Positions 1 through 11,247 of a stretch of 64,000 nucleotides of DNA are shown piece by piece (position 1 is the first letter of the stretch; each line of letters starts with the position of its first letter). The notes under the pieces were generated by a model, which worked only from the letters and a program-made list of their open reading frames with translations, was not told the origin of the DNA and ran no database searches. The position numbers were made by a program, and so were the translations under genes. This DNA comes from Drechslerella dactyloides (lineage: Eukaryota > Ascomycota > Orbiliomycetes > Orbiliales > Orbiliaceae): contig JAGTWJ010000017.1 of assembly GCA_020064725.1 (NCBI GenBank), positions 62,001 to 126,000 of the forward strand. Direction: 5' to 3'.

Positions 1-73
1 ATTTAAGGCGCCTTTGTACCTATTTTGTGTGGGGATTCGCTTTGTGAGCTTCGTTCAAAGTCCACACTGGAAC

Positions 74-568
74 TCATCTTGTTTTCCATATATTATATCG
101 GTATTTATCTTTCTGTTTCCCTCCAGTCGCCCTTTGGGTACCATGCGTGGTGCCACCTCCTAGGACATGCCCATATCCATCATATCTGCTGCTCCCTTGT
201 CCCGGAAACAGCTCTTTCATCGCTTCCCCAAAGCGAAATTTCCGAACATAATACCAAAATCTTCCGCTCCGGACCTTTCGCACCATGACTCTGATAAATC
301 TGACATTCCGGTACAATAACACTAGGATAAAGTACAGAGCGACAAAGCCGGTGAGAGTTTCACAATCTTTTCGCAAGGGTTTCAGGACAGAACTCAGAAA
401 AGACGGCTTCGGGGCAACGTGGAGTCGGATACGAAGTAGAATGTCCACAGGCCAGAGCAGAGTCTCGAGGATCCAAAGACCCCCGGTGCAGTGATGGAGG
501 ATAGCCAGAATGTAGCCGGTGATCCTGTCGAGGAATGAGTCGAAGAACCTTAATGTGAACCGGATCAT
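74..568 (-). CDS. Hypothetical small membrane protein (doubtful)
   Basis: I do not recognise this protein. From the ATG at 568 it reads 165 aa without an intron and stops at 74. The N-terminal half has two hydrophobic stretches (around ITGYILAILHHC and LWPVDILL), and residues near 85-105 form a clear membrane helix (FVALYFILVLLY) followed by a basic segment. The tail is Gly/Lys/Tyr-rich. The frame is open upstream to 826, but that part has odd composition and looks non-coding, so the ATG at 568 is preferred. It may be a short membrane protein or a chance ORF near the window edge. Confidence 0.4.
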   Translation of the reverse strand: MIRFTLRFFDSFLDRITGYILAILHHCTGGLWILETLLWPVDILLRIRLHVAPKPSFLSSVLKPLRKDCETLTGFVALYFILVLLYRNVRFIRVMVRKVRSGRFWYYVRKFRFGEAMKELFPGQGSSRYDGYGHVLGGGTTHGTQRATGGKQKDKYRYNIWKTR

Positions 569-1989
569 TGTAGCGACGTCGACTATTCTTTTCTTTGAAC
601 AAAATAACGTCGAATATTGGGACAAGAATGTCTTCGAGGCTGGTGAACCGCCCTGTTGAGATTTTAGGGAGCCAAGGGAAAGATTCTTTAGTATTAAGCT
701 CACTGTGTTACCATATAGAAGACAATTCCAACTATTAAGACCAATTTCGCTAGCCAATCGGCGAGCTTGTCTACGTATTGGCCGAAAGTTGTAGTTCAAG
801 GGATTATGATGATAAAGGAAGCTCATCACAAGACGCGGTCAGCAGAGTAAGACGTAATTTCCGAGTAGCCACGTCAAGCACGAAAACCAGATGGGAGTTT
901 TACACAGCCGGTAACATATCTTTGTTTTGTTTTTGTTTATTTCGTTTGGGACAAAGTTGGCATTAACTTTGTTATATATCGACGGTAGTGGTCTCGCAAG
1001 CCAGACCCACACAATTCCAGGTAGCATCTTTGCGAACTCGAGTTGTTGCTATGAAGTATCTCAAACAAATATGCGACACTCTATGGCGAAGTCGGAGGTC
1101 GAGGTGATAACATTAGTGTTATGCATTGTGAGGTCTAGTCGCATAAAATTAAAATCGGATTAGCATATACCTCCCTACCAGTCCTCAAATTCCGGCCTCG
1201 CTTTTGGGTCTCAGAGTGAGCACAAAGAAGCCTTCTCTATATTTCGATCTGTTTGATCTCGAGCTCTCTTCCGAGGCGTCTTCGAGCTCTCAGATCCATT
1301 TGTCAATATTTTGACAGATCCTCAAAGAGTGCAACGTGACATCAGAAATGCATTCTTTCTGCGACTAAATATGGTACTATGTGCATTAGGCTCCCATGGG
1401 CAAAATAAAGCTGTCACTCTTCATTATGATTATGGCTTGCAATACATATAGTCCGAGACATCCTGTATCCTAATCTAGGTCATTTACGAATATAAGTATA
1501 TACTCCCTGACCGACCCACCAAATTTGATGCGTAATAAATATAATGTGATGTACTTTGAAAAAATTTCTAATAGTTCTGGCGGAGGGCTTAGACTAGAAC
1601 CCAAACCTGTCATTTAGAAGCCATTTAAAACACATTCAAGCAAGCTTGTTACATCTATACGCCTTAACGAAGGTTGGGACAATAGTTAGATATGTCATGG
1701 AAATCGCGGATGCGAAGTGCAGACCTGGGCTGTGTAGATATATAACTTGCGATTAAGCTTCTATGATCCGCTGGTAATATAATAAGCGACCCTTCCCAGA
1801 ACATATATCCAAACAGATGCCTCACGGCCTCGTAAACCAGATCTGCAGACTATCCCATGCATATATTTGCTGTAGTCTGGTTTCCGAAATGAATGTGCTA
1901 TATTGTATTTGGCGCCCGATCGTGGGACTACATTCCTCATAATATTTGAACCTGGCTCCTGCAGAACTCGAACAGCCCCGCCGATCAGA
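569..1989. other. Intergenic region
   Basis: About 1.4 kb with no supportable gene between the small membrane ORF and the 3' end of the MFS gene. ORFs here lack ATG starts or family resemblance. It holds a degenerate hairpin (1829-1889) and a half-arm near 983-1000, both similar to the MITE-like element at 2306-2367. Confidence 0.6.
1829..1889. repeat. Degenerate hairpin related to the 2306-2367 element
   Basis: The left arm CTCGTAAACCAGA (from about 1829) pairs with the right arm TCTGGTTTCCGAA (from 1876), with 10 of 13 positions matching. The overall length of about 60 bp equals that of the cleaner element at 2306-2367, and the core CTCGTAAACCAG is identical. No clear target duplication was seen. 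Inferred to be an older copy of the same miniature element. Confidence 0.4.
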
Positions 1990-4238
1990 TTACAGAGCTG
2001 CAACTCCCCTGCTTTCGTAGGGCAATATGGTAACGAGGCCACTCGCAAAGACAAATAGACTACCACAGACGTAGATAGTCGTTCTCCCGACATTCGAATA
2101 GTAGCCCAACACAGGTCCAAAACATGAAGCCAAATTACTAAGACAACTGCAAAGACCCACGCCGGTGCCCCGTTGAGGCGAAGGAAATATCTCAGGGGTG
2201 TACGTGTACAAGATTCCCCAGATGATATTTTGCATCACCGCTAGTAAAACAAAAAGTTAGTATCAGACCGAGTATCACTATATACCACAAGACAATAGTG
2301 TTCATCTTGTCTCGTAAACCAGCCCAACCACCTTTTGCCTGCGAAGGCGTCTGGCTTGCGAGACAAGTGTTCATCCAATGGATCTGAATATATCTTGCGG
2401 ACCCTCACCTGAAGCGCACTGAAAACCCAAGCTTGCTTCTTGAGTCTTCGCTTGGGTGTAACCGAAGAGAAAGGCTCCGGAAAAGAGAGAGGCGAGCCCC
2501 AGGGCGCCTCGTCGGCCAAGAGCCTTTCGCTCAATCAGCCATCCGCCGATGAATGACCCCGGTATTTGACAGATGCCAATCAACGCATAATTTCGGTATG
2601 TTGTGTTTAGAGATGGCTTTCCAAGATCTATTCCTTGCTGTGCAATAAATACTGGCAGGAATAGATTATAAGTATTCCAAGAGAGAGCTGTAGACAAGAC
2701 ACCTGGTCAGTCGCCTTCAAAAGGATAGACAATTACTCAAAAAACTGATATTTAGAATGTGCGCTTACAAAGTGTCATCCAAAGCAACATGACCATGCTT
2801 GTACTAAACGCCAATTTCTTCGTTGCAAAGAGGCTCTTGATTTGCTTGGAACTTAATACCGAGCAGCTCTTCAGAAACAGCTCTATGGTTTCGGTGATGG
2901 CACCCCTCCGTCTAGGTGCCTCAAGCTCCTCACCAACTTCTATCTTCGGGGGCAATCCCCGAGCCACTCTTACTGCGGCTTCGACCTCTGCCAATTTGTG
3001 CACTGTGACGGTATTTTGTTTTCCATTCTGCGCTGCAATTGCATCGATCACAGCGATCGCCTCTGCGTCTCGCCCCTGAGCCAGCAAATACTTCGGAGAC
3101 TCGTGCAACTTAAAGAAGAAAAACCTTATAGTCCAGAGGGTAATTGTGAATGTTGCAATAGTCAGATACAAGTACCGCCATCCCATATTCTGAGACCGCG
3201 GGCATTTTCCCCACTCCGTTTCCAGTGGACAGGAAAAGTGAAGGAGGAACGGCCAGGCGAGAAGGGCGAGGAAAGCTGAGCTGAGCGACCACTACAAATA
3301 TGGGAAGATACCAGAACGTAGCGATTAGCGCAACAGAAGGCAAACATCCATAAATCCACTGGCCGTATATCTTACCCAGACCGACAAGACCGCAAGAACC
3401 CACTGGTGTTTCTGCGGACAGAACTCTAAAAACAACGCAGAGTTTATAGGCATGTTGCCGCCAGCACCAAGCCCAACAACAGCCATCAGAAAGGCAACTC
3501 CTAAGTAATTGGGTCCTCCCGCAACCGCGAAACCGAAAATCCCAGCCAGCAAGAGTGTCATATTAAACGACAGTGTGCGGCCAATAGCATCCGAGCCCTG
3601 TAGCCGTGAGTCTCGTTAATTTTAATCGATCGTAAAGCCAGAGATATCTAGACGCATGATGAAGGCCTTGGCCTTACCAATCCGAAAACAAAGGCGCCAC
3701 TACACGTCAAGCTCAGTCAGCACAGTGATATCGATAGGGGCCATATTTTAAATAGCAGGCCCATTGAAATACATATGACTAACACAAGAAGTCCCATCTG
3801 TTGACCCAAACATAAGAATACGCCTTGTTTTGGAGGATTAAATTCGATTCGAATCGTCGGAAGGGTGGCGGAAACAGCAGCCATGAACCTATTTACCCCC
3901 CCTCCGAGGTCAACCGCATGCTCTTTAGAACAGAAAATAACATGATACCAGAGATATTAACAAAGGTCGTACATATTATCTACAAACCAGCCAAAGCCAG
4001 AAAGTAGAAAGAGTTTGGTCTGGTAACGTCCCCATCCCATATGCTGGATAGCGTCATTGATAGCATGACTCTTCGCTTCAAAGATGGGATCGACTCCTTC
4101 AATACCGACTATGGGTATCCCGTGCCCATCAACAAGAGCACAAAATGTTTCTGGTCCAATGGGCAGTTCGTCCTTTGAGCTACTGGTGATGGATGTATTG
4201 GATACTTCCTTCGGTTCCGGATCCAGCTGTGCCATCAT
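1990..4238 (-). CDS. MFS transporter (sugar/organic-solute type), seven exons
   Basis: An integral-membrane solute carrier of the major facilitator superfamily; substrate unknown. Proposed exons: 4238-3973, 3888-3784, 3699-3678, 3597-3376, 3291-2769, 2702-2409 and 2240-1990. The sum is 1683 nt, or 560 aa, and every border keeps phase. Motifs follow MFS order: first helix FGWFVDNM, the loop-2 signature GSDAIGRTLSF, Gly-rich helix VVGLGAGGNMPINSALF with FLEFCPQ, then NMGWRYLYL and LHESPKYLLAQGRDAEAI in the central part, and C-terminal YTYTPEIFP..RGTGVGLCS. This layout matches the fungal SV2/sugar-porter-like transporters. Stops that appear between fragments fall inside introns, so it looks intact. 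Exon 3 is only 22 nt. The last intron carries a MITE-like insertion. MAQ at 4235 is an equally good start. Confidence 0.85.
2306..2367. mobile_element. 62-bp MITE-like hairpin element with target-site duplication
   Basis: Terminal inverted repeats CTTGTCTCG (2306-2314) and CGAGACAAG (2359-2367) are perfect. After four unpaired bases the pairing resumes with CCAG (2319-2322) and CTGG (2351-2354). The element is flanked directly by TGTTCAT at 2299-2305 and again at 2368-2374 (8 bp, GTGTTCAT, if the shared G is counted). Such a duplication is what a cut-and-paste insertion leaves; 8 bp is typical of hAT-type elements. It lies in the last intron (2408-2241) of the MFS gene and makes that intron about 70 nt longer than it would otherwise be. 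Confidence 0.65.
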
Positions 4239-5087
4239 ACGTAGCGTGTGGGAATATACTAGTGTAAGCAAAATCGGGGTTGAGAGGAAAGAAAAAGCTG
4301 CAAGGTGTGTATCTGATGGTTAAGCAGCAAATCGGATGACAGCATTATCTGTCTGTATTTCCTTATGAGACTATATTTGAATGAACAGAAAGTTGGAATT
4401 CACGCTATCTTATACTAGGCCGACCCAGTCCATTGAACATGAGATAGCGTCGCTATTATGAAAGCAGTTCAAGCTGCACAGTATCATGCCTATGGCCGTT
4501 CCAATTTCACGTTCTCCGAATAAAATCACGGAACCTTGAAACTCGGTCCAAACAGAAGACTGTGACAATCTTCCGGTTTTTTTTTTCATGTGCGCCCAGC
4601 GCCTAGATGTACTCTCACCGACGTAGATGACACAACTGGTTCACAGGCAGCATCGGGAATCTCCCATCGTAGGTGCGGTCTCGGTTCCAAGTTCCAGCCG
4701 CCGGAAATCGTATACGTACATGTACACGAGACAGTCAGACAGCAAAGTGAACATCTGTTTTGTATGTTAGCGCGCATCACTGGTCATATATCCCTAGTCC
4801 TGACTTGACCATCGGCATCTCAGATGCAATTGCCAAGGAAAATGCCGTCACTAGTTCAGGATGCGGATCGGACGAAAATTACAAGGACGCCTAGGTCTGC
4901 AGGCATCGCCCTGCGTTGCAAGGGCGCACTGGTCAGCCTTTAGCTTTGCATAGGGCGGGAAGATCTCGGCGGGTAATATAGCAGCATAAAACCGCGATTC
5001 AGATACTTCGAGATCGATCGCAATATCGATATCGTCGCCTGCTCCCCTTTGAGTCTGCACACAGGAACAGGAGCGAGGGAGCCTTCC

Positions 5088-5132
5088 GAAAAAGAAAAGA
5101 AAATAAGAGAAGAGAAGAAAAAGAAGAAAAAA
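5088..5132 (+). repeat. Polypurine tract
   Basis: About 45 nt of A and G with a single T, situated between the two divergent MFS genes. Such tracts are common in fungal promoters and can exclude nucleosomes; its role here is inferred. Confidence 0.6.
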
Positions 5133-6449
5133 CAGATTTCATACAACATCGAGGCTATCCGATGTCCGGAAGAGATGGCTCATCCGTCTGGCACTCCCCC
5201 ATGCAATGGTAGTACAATAGATTTCATATGTAGCGACCTGCCCAAAGCCGATTCTAATGCTACCAACTTCAAGCTTAGAGATAATTCCTCGCCCAACTTT
5301 CAACTCTGCAATTACGCGGGGAATCACATTCGAGTCCCATCTATCCGAATGTTGGTAAGCTGAGTTCTTATAGCGCATTGATTAGAGAGTCTATAGTGAC
5401 TGGCCGCCACCCCAGAAGCGCTCCACAACCTCATTATTGGTCGACCTTGCGCGGGTTAAGTCGCTGAGTTTTGACAGACTCCAAGCCAAGCCGGCCCGAT
5501 CTATCCAGGCAGCCCAAATCTTTTGAGTTTTTCATATGTCAAGACGCACATGTAGCACAATTTAATAGGTCATGCTATACCTCACCAACTTGACAGGTGC
5601 CTCTACGGGTAGCGTTGACACATGTGCGCCTCCCATGTCGGACACACCAACAAGTATGAGTGGCACTATATGGTTATAGTCGAGACCTTCCATCAGCCTG
5701 AACTATCTATCTGACTATGTACCTAGGTAGATCCTGTCTCCGCAGAGCGGGGGGCTCGGTTGTCCGGCCTACACCCAAAGGCATGTTGCAGCACCGACAC
5801 GCCGATACATGATATTGCAGCAGAAAGGTTGCAAGCTAATGGTACCATACCCGGGGCCCCTAAAAATCTAGATATGGGCGACCAGATGAGGGTTGCTGCG
5901 ATAGAGGGGAGGCGTGGCGCCAGCTTTCGCGTATACTTAGGTAATACGGCCGAAAAACAGTAAAATCTTGCTACAATCATGCAGATTCCCACGCTTTGAG
6001 ATTGACGCTTTGAGTTCAGTGATACCTGCTGTAGTATGTATCGCATCTCGAGACCTACGCCGCACATGCAGGCGCACATGTGTGACGTGACCAAGCCAAC
6101 TCGATTGCCGAATCCCGCATGCGCGCAGACAGGCACAAAAAAGAAAAACTAAGGGGCCAAACGGGCTGCTGCAGGAGATATGCCAGTGTTCGATCGTCTT
6201 TGCATATACAGCTTCATAGCCGCCACTTCATCTATGAAGCGCCGCGCCGTCTCGACAAAAAGCCACCCGAGACGCTCGCGCTCACTCGAGGCATTCGAAT
6301 GCGTCTTGTTGCATTCCTTCCCGCTGCGTGTTGCATGGACTGTGCCACAGTTCGGCGGGGCTGACGCGACGCGTGGCTTAACCGCCCGTCGAGGCGGGCC
6401 GCCCACACCCGCCACCTCGCATCATCACCATCACCGCCGTCTCCGCGTC

Positions 6450-6468
6450 CCTTCCTTCCTTCCTTCCT
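6450..6468 (+). repeat. CCTT microsatellite in 5' leader
   Basis: Four to five tandem CCTT/CTTC units about 200 bp upstream of the start of the second MFS gene. Pyrimidine tracts of this kind are frequent near fungal transcription starts. Confidence 0.6.
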
Positions 6469-6666
6469 CCCTTCCCGATATATCCCCGAACATGACCTAG
6501 CTGAAAAACAGTCGGGAACACGACTATCCGGAACACGACCACCGGGAGCCTTACCGCCACTGTGACCACCGGTCGCCACGCTTCCTTTATTCGCCGACTG
6601 ACTTCCAACACCCTCATCGCTCCGTTGTGTTCTAGCACAAACGTGGGCGCCCGCGGGCCACCGTCC

Positions 6667-8966
6667 ATGTCTCGCGCAGTAGACCTACTCGCATCAAAAC
6701 TACCGAAGCCCAAGAAGCCTCTTAGCCAGCGCCTGCGCGAAAAGCTCCCGTTCGCAGCGCACATACCACTTCACGCTTCGTTAACATACCTCTTCGCCAT
6801 CTGCCTGTTTTCTATCTCATTCCTGGTTTTTTTAAACTCCTCCCTTAGTTTCGTAATCACAGATCTTTTTGGCATCCGAGATGGCGTTGGCAGCATTGTG
6901 GGGACTCTTGGCTTTGTCGACGAGCTGGTCGCTGTTTTTATGGTCATCTTCTGGGGCGCTTTAAGTGACCGGATTGGAACAAGGCTAGTAAGTCCTTAAA
7001 TATCCCTTCTCCCCTTCGCTCTACCATGCTCTCGCCCGTTTATTCATGCTGCAGTCGACTTACATTGATTTCTTTGCTGTTCCGTACGCGCTCTCAGGTA
7101 TCTGTTTCCGGCTACTTCCTGGTCGGGCTTGCCCTGGTCGTAGTCGTACAAGTTCAGTCCGTATACCCAGGATTGATATTGGCGCGGATATTATTCTCTG
7201 TCGGTGCATCAGCAACTGTCGTTTCTGTCACTGCTGTACTGCCAGAAATTTCCACCCCACAGCGAAACCCGACAAATAACGCCAATTCTCAGAACGAGCC
7301 AAGGCATAGTCACAAGAGGCAATCAAGTTTGGTCGGGGCATCTGACCCCTCTTCTTCTTCGTCCTCCAGGCTCAACAGAGATCTGATTAGGGTCTCAAAT
7401 CAATCTGGCTCAGCTAGATCTTCCTCATCTACCTCCACTGCATCGACCCTAGCGCCCCCATCAGAGCCGGTTCGCCCAACACGATGGCGACCTCCCAGTC
7501 GAAGTCGCTCTCGGCAACAGCAAAAGGAGCAGGCAAAGCAGGCCCCTAAGCCTATCACTGGCAAACTTAGCGGCTTTGTTGGATTCATGACGGGCTGCGG
7601 CGCCTTGATAGCCCTCATCTTTTTTTTGCCTCTCCCCGCCAAACTTTCTCAAGGCAGGCACATGACCCAAGCTGAAGCTTTGAAACGTTCCTTCTACGTC
7701 GTTGGCCTCATAGCCTGGGTTGTAGCTCTTGTTGTTCTTATCGGCCTCCGCGGCCAAGGAGTTGGCGGTAAAACCTGGAAGTTTTGGAAGGTTCAATATC
7801 TCGTTAAGATTGTCAGTCCCTGGAGGCAGACTAGGGAGAGCAACGCTGCCCAAAGTGGAAGAGGTGACTTGGAAGCCACCGCTCGACAAGAAGATCTATC
7901 CCGAGATAGGTCCAGAGAGCCAACCGAGAGGTCGTCCCTGTTGCGAAGACCCAGAAGCATCCAAAGCATTGAGGAAGAACCCAGTAGATCACCCTCGCGC
8001 AGTTACGATCAAACCACGCAACCAAATAATGTTCCCCGCGCAACAGTTTCCAACTCTTGGACAGAGAGTATTCAACTTTACTTTCGAGGACTCTGGTTAG
8101 CATTTAAAGCAGGCGGCGAAGACTGGAGGATCGGACTCGGTTTTCTTGGCGGTTTCGTGGCAAGGTAGGACTCTTTCCAGCTCACCCTCGCTGAGATTAC
8201 CCGTCAGAGAATTAGCGCTGACGATATACGGTCAAAAAGATCCATGTCTGTCGGCATTTCGCTCTTCATACCCCTCTACGTTAATCAGTGGATGCGTGAA
8301 CGTGGAATGTGTCCTCCCGTGTCACCTACAGACCCTAACTACAGCAAGTCTTGCCACAATGCGTACATTCTCGCTGCAATGCTTACAGGAACGTCACAAC
8401 TCTTTGCGCTTATATTTGCCCCAATCGTTGGCTACTTTTCCGACCGCTACGAGCCCCAATATCCTCTTCTCGCGACGGCGGTCTTGGGTTTTGTATCCTG
8501 CGCCGCCTTCAGCGCCTTACAGTCTTTATCCGTAGGAGCCGACAGGAGTTGGGCTTATCTACACTGCGCTTTGATGGGGATTGGTCAAATAGGGGCTATC
8601 GTATCTTCACTCGCATTGATCGGAAATGCCATCCAAGACCCCTCACTCTCGCCAACACCACAGCAAATTGAGCAAACTCGGGTCTCTGGCTCTACCCTAG
8701 AGGCAGCTGGAGAATCCAACTGGTCAGATTCTCCCTCAGAAATAACCCCAGCGCCGAAGTTCGACCGGTTAGCATTCAAGGGCTCCATATCCGGAGTGTA
8801 TTCATTGTGCGGAGCGGCTGGAATCCTGATTCTCACGCAGCTTGGAGGATGGGGCGCTGACAACGTCAACAGTGGCTTCGCATTTGATCTGCTGGCAGTT
8901 TTCTTCTCAATTGAAATTGCGCTAGGGTGTTGGTTGATATTTAAGGCAAAGACGAGTATTATTTGA
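6667..8966 (+). CDS. MFS transporter with long polar loops, probably endomembrane
   Basis: A major facilitator superfamily protein, 704 aa in three exons: 6667-6987, 7098-8164 and 8240-8966. All phases agree. The N-terminal bundle holds FFVITDLFGIRD-like helix 1-2 sequence and the loop signature WGALSDRIGTR. About 60 residues after helix 5 are Ser/Arg-rich (around SSSSSRLNRD), and another long Ser/Arg segment separates the two halves, containing an acidic dileucine, ERSSLL. The C-terminal bundle restarts at EDWRIGLGFLGGFVAR and holds IVGYFSDRYEPQYPLL, a second loop signature, then ends in a helix followed by a short cytosolic tail. Dileucines of this type often direct fungal carriers to the vacuole, so an internal membrane is my guess. 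Substrate unknown. An ATG at 6667 is preferred because the upstream frame is low-complexity leader. Confidence 0.85.
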
Positions 8967-9637
8967 TTACCTAGTCTGCTCCCAAATACCACGTCTACTC
9001 AGCCGGTGTTTTCTTATTAACTAGTTCTGTACCTAAGTAAGAAATATCCGAGTACTTAATGGTAATAATAATGATAATATCATGATATCAGTAGCTGCCA
9101 AAGCTATAACTACGGGTCATATGATCATGGATGGACGGGAATAAAGGGCTGGATGGATGCACAAATCAACTCAATCCTGTACAAACCGCAACAAAGTTCC
9201 ACATAGGTGTTTACTCAAGAACGCTCACTACGGGGCCAGTTTTATTGACGCTATTGCGCTTCAAGACTCGAATTTACATCAGATCGGTCTCAAAAGAAGA
9301 TTCTTCCGAGCTCTAGTTTCACCCCCGAGCCACGTTGAAACCACGTGGTACCGGCCTACCTGTCGTTATCTCACCAATGCCCTCAAATCGCGCCAGCTGG
9401 CCAGCATTCGACCTCATCGTGAAGGTATCAATCAGCCTCAAATTTTCGTTCTCAGCGCTTCAGACCACGTTTTTCTAGTTACACAATGGATAGCGTTCCA
9501 TTAAACGTGAACGATTCGTATAGCCACGCGGCTGGAATACACCGTCGCATACCAAGAAAGGGAAAATTTACAATACGAGCCATTCAAGCGTATAACTTCA
9601 CGCAATAATAGCATAAAGAGCCAAATCCTCGTCCGCC
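8967..9637. other. Intergenic region
   Basis: About 670 bp between two genes on the same strand: the 3' end of the MFS gene and the promoter of the secreted protein gene. AT-rich just after the MFS stop (around 9058-9090). No gene seen. Confidence 0.6.
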
Positions 9638-11247
9638 ATGCGCACCTTGCGAGGACTGGTGGCTGCCGCCGCTCTCATTTCTTCAACCAGCGGAACGCCA
9701 GACGGAATAAAGAATACAGGCCCGATCACCGATTTTGTGCCAGATCCAGTACCTGCTAATAGACAGGCATCAGATTCACCAGCCGCTTCTTCTACAGGAC
9801 GCGATGCGTCGCTTATTTTCCCAATTCGGGGTAGCAGTACCCAGTCGCCAGTGCTTTCAAGTAACGATAGAGAGGTCTCTCCAGGAGCAATCAAAAATGA
9901 ACAATCGCCAGCAGAGTATGGCGCAATTCAGTCTGTGGCACTAAAAGTTGCAGTCGCCTCTACCACTACCACAGTTGCTATATCGATTGCAACCGCAGGT
10001 GCTACAGCAATCGAAACCGTAGAGGCAGCCGCGAAGTCCGTTGCGGATATCAGGGCCAGACCCGCCGTCGGTGGCGACCAGCCGATCCCGATAGCTACTG
10101 ACTTGGCTAACACGGCGACTTCCAATGGCAGAAACATCTCAAATTCTCCAATCATTCCAGGCCCAAATAATACAATACCTTCTGATGAATCAGCACGGAT
10201 GAATACTTCTCTTCCAGCTTCACTTGGTGTAGACTACAACAGCGATGAACCGAGATCGATAGAACGAACATCTCGGGTCCGAGATAGCCACATTCCACCT
10301 ACCAATGGAGAACTCGAACGGCGACAAGAAGTAACACAGAATATGCCTAATCTCGATTCTATCAGCTTTCAAACCCACGTGAGTGAGCTTTCCCCCCTTT
10401 CTATTTACATTCAAATGCATTTCAAGCGACCAATCTAATGGAATCTTCATCTTGAATATATATGTAGACTAGTGAAGGCTTTAGTCAGCCCCAGATTGTT
10501 CCAGTATTCGAGGCAGTAGTCGATACCACTACGACATCATCCAGCACCACAACGACAGACACCTCGACCACGTTGACAAGTGGGACTACTACCACCACGA
10601 CTACCAGTACGACTTCTGCGACCGGGACTACAACATCTACGACTACGTCGTGGCAATCCAGCTCTACAACTACTACTTCCGGTGTAGCAATTGTAACGGA
10701 GTGGACAACTGCTTCTACAACCACATGTATCCCGGCAGAATCTCACGTAAGTAGACACGTATGGCTAAGACAAGAAGTCTGAATGACATTATCAATTATT
10801 GTGGTCTCACGACATCTCCCTCTCCCATACCTAGATCTAAGGCTAACCAGTCGGACTTATTATCTCCAGACGGCCGCTCCCCCAGTCATGACAGCCTGCA
10901 CTGACACCACGACGCTCTGCACGGTGACTGTAGCATACGTGATATCCATGGATCCGACTACGACAAGTTACTACACTACTCAGTTCGATACCACAGCCAC
11001 CGCGGGTGCCACAGCAACCCAGACTATCTATTCGGAAGATCCTAATGGATTCCATGTTTATATCACGACTCAGGATGATAGCAACGGCGCCGCAACTGCA
11101 ACCTTCTATTTCACTACGCCATCACCAACGGCATTGCCGAATCAAGTCACCTCCACGGCTCACAAAATCCATTGGCGGACATCACTGGTCTCAGCCATCC
11201 TCTCTGCTCTCTGCGGCTCGGCAGTTTACACATTCGCTCTGATCTGA
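9638..11247 (+). CDS. Ser/Thr-rich secreted protein, probable GPI-anchored cell-wall protein
   Basis: 465 aa in three exons: 9638-10378, 10468-10746 and 10870-11247, all in phase 0. It opens with a signal peptide (MRTLRGLVAAAALISSTSG). Residues 20-240 are Ser/Pro/Ala-rich and of low order. Exon 2 encodes a dense Thr/Ser run (around residues 265-315), which would be heavily O-mannosylated. Exon 3 has two spaced cysteines (TACTDTTTLCTV) followed by more Thr/Ser, and the protein ends in a short basic patch and a hydrophobic tail (LVSAILSALCGSAVYTFALI), as in GPI-anchored proteins. Fungal wall proteins and adhesins share this plan. Function is inferred from composition only; no catalytic domain is visible. 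Confidence 0.8.

Larger units (their letters stand above)
4239..6666. other. Divergent intergenic region between two MFS genes
   Basis: 2.4 kb upstream of both transporter genes, so it holds both promoters. Visible are a T-run near 4576, the palindrome GTACATGTAC at 4716-4725, an almost pure purine tract at 5088-5132, TACCTAGGTA at 5720-5729, and a CCTT tract at about 6450-6468 in the likely 5' leader of the downstream gene. No coding sequence is supported. Confidence 0.6.

Noticed and set aside
3160..3405. Apparent frameshift and stops in the middle of the MFS gene
   Set aside because: An 84-nt intron (3375-3292) with good splice sites removes them and restores the conserved order; the gene is intact.
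10485..10758. Val- and Ser-rich minus-strand ORFs
   Set aside because: They are antisense shadows of the Thr/Ser-codon repeats of the wall-protein gene.
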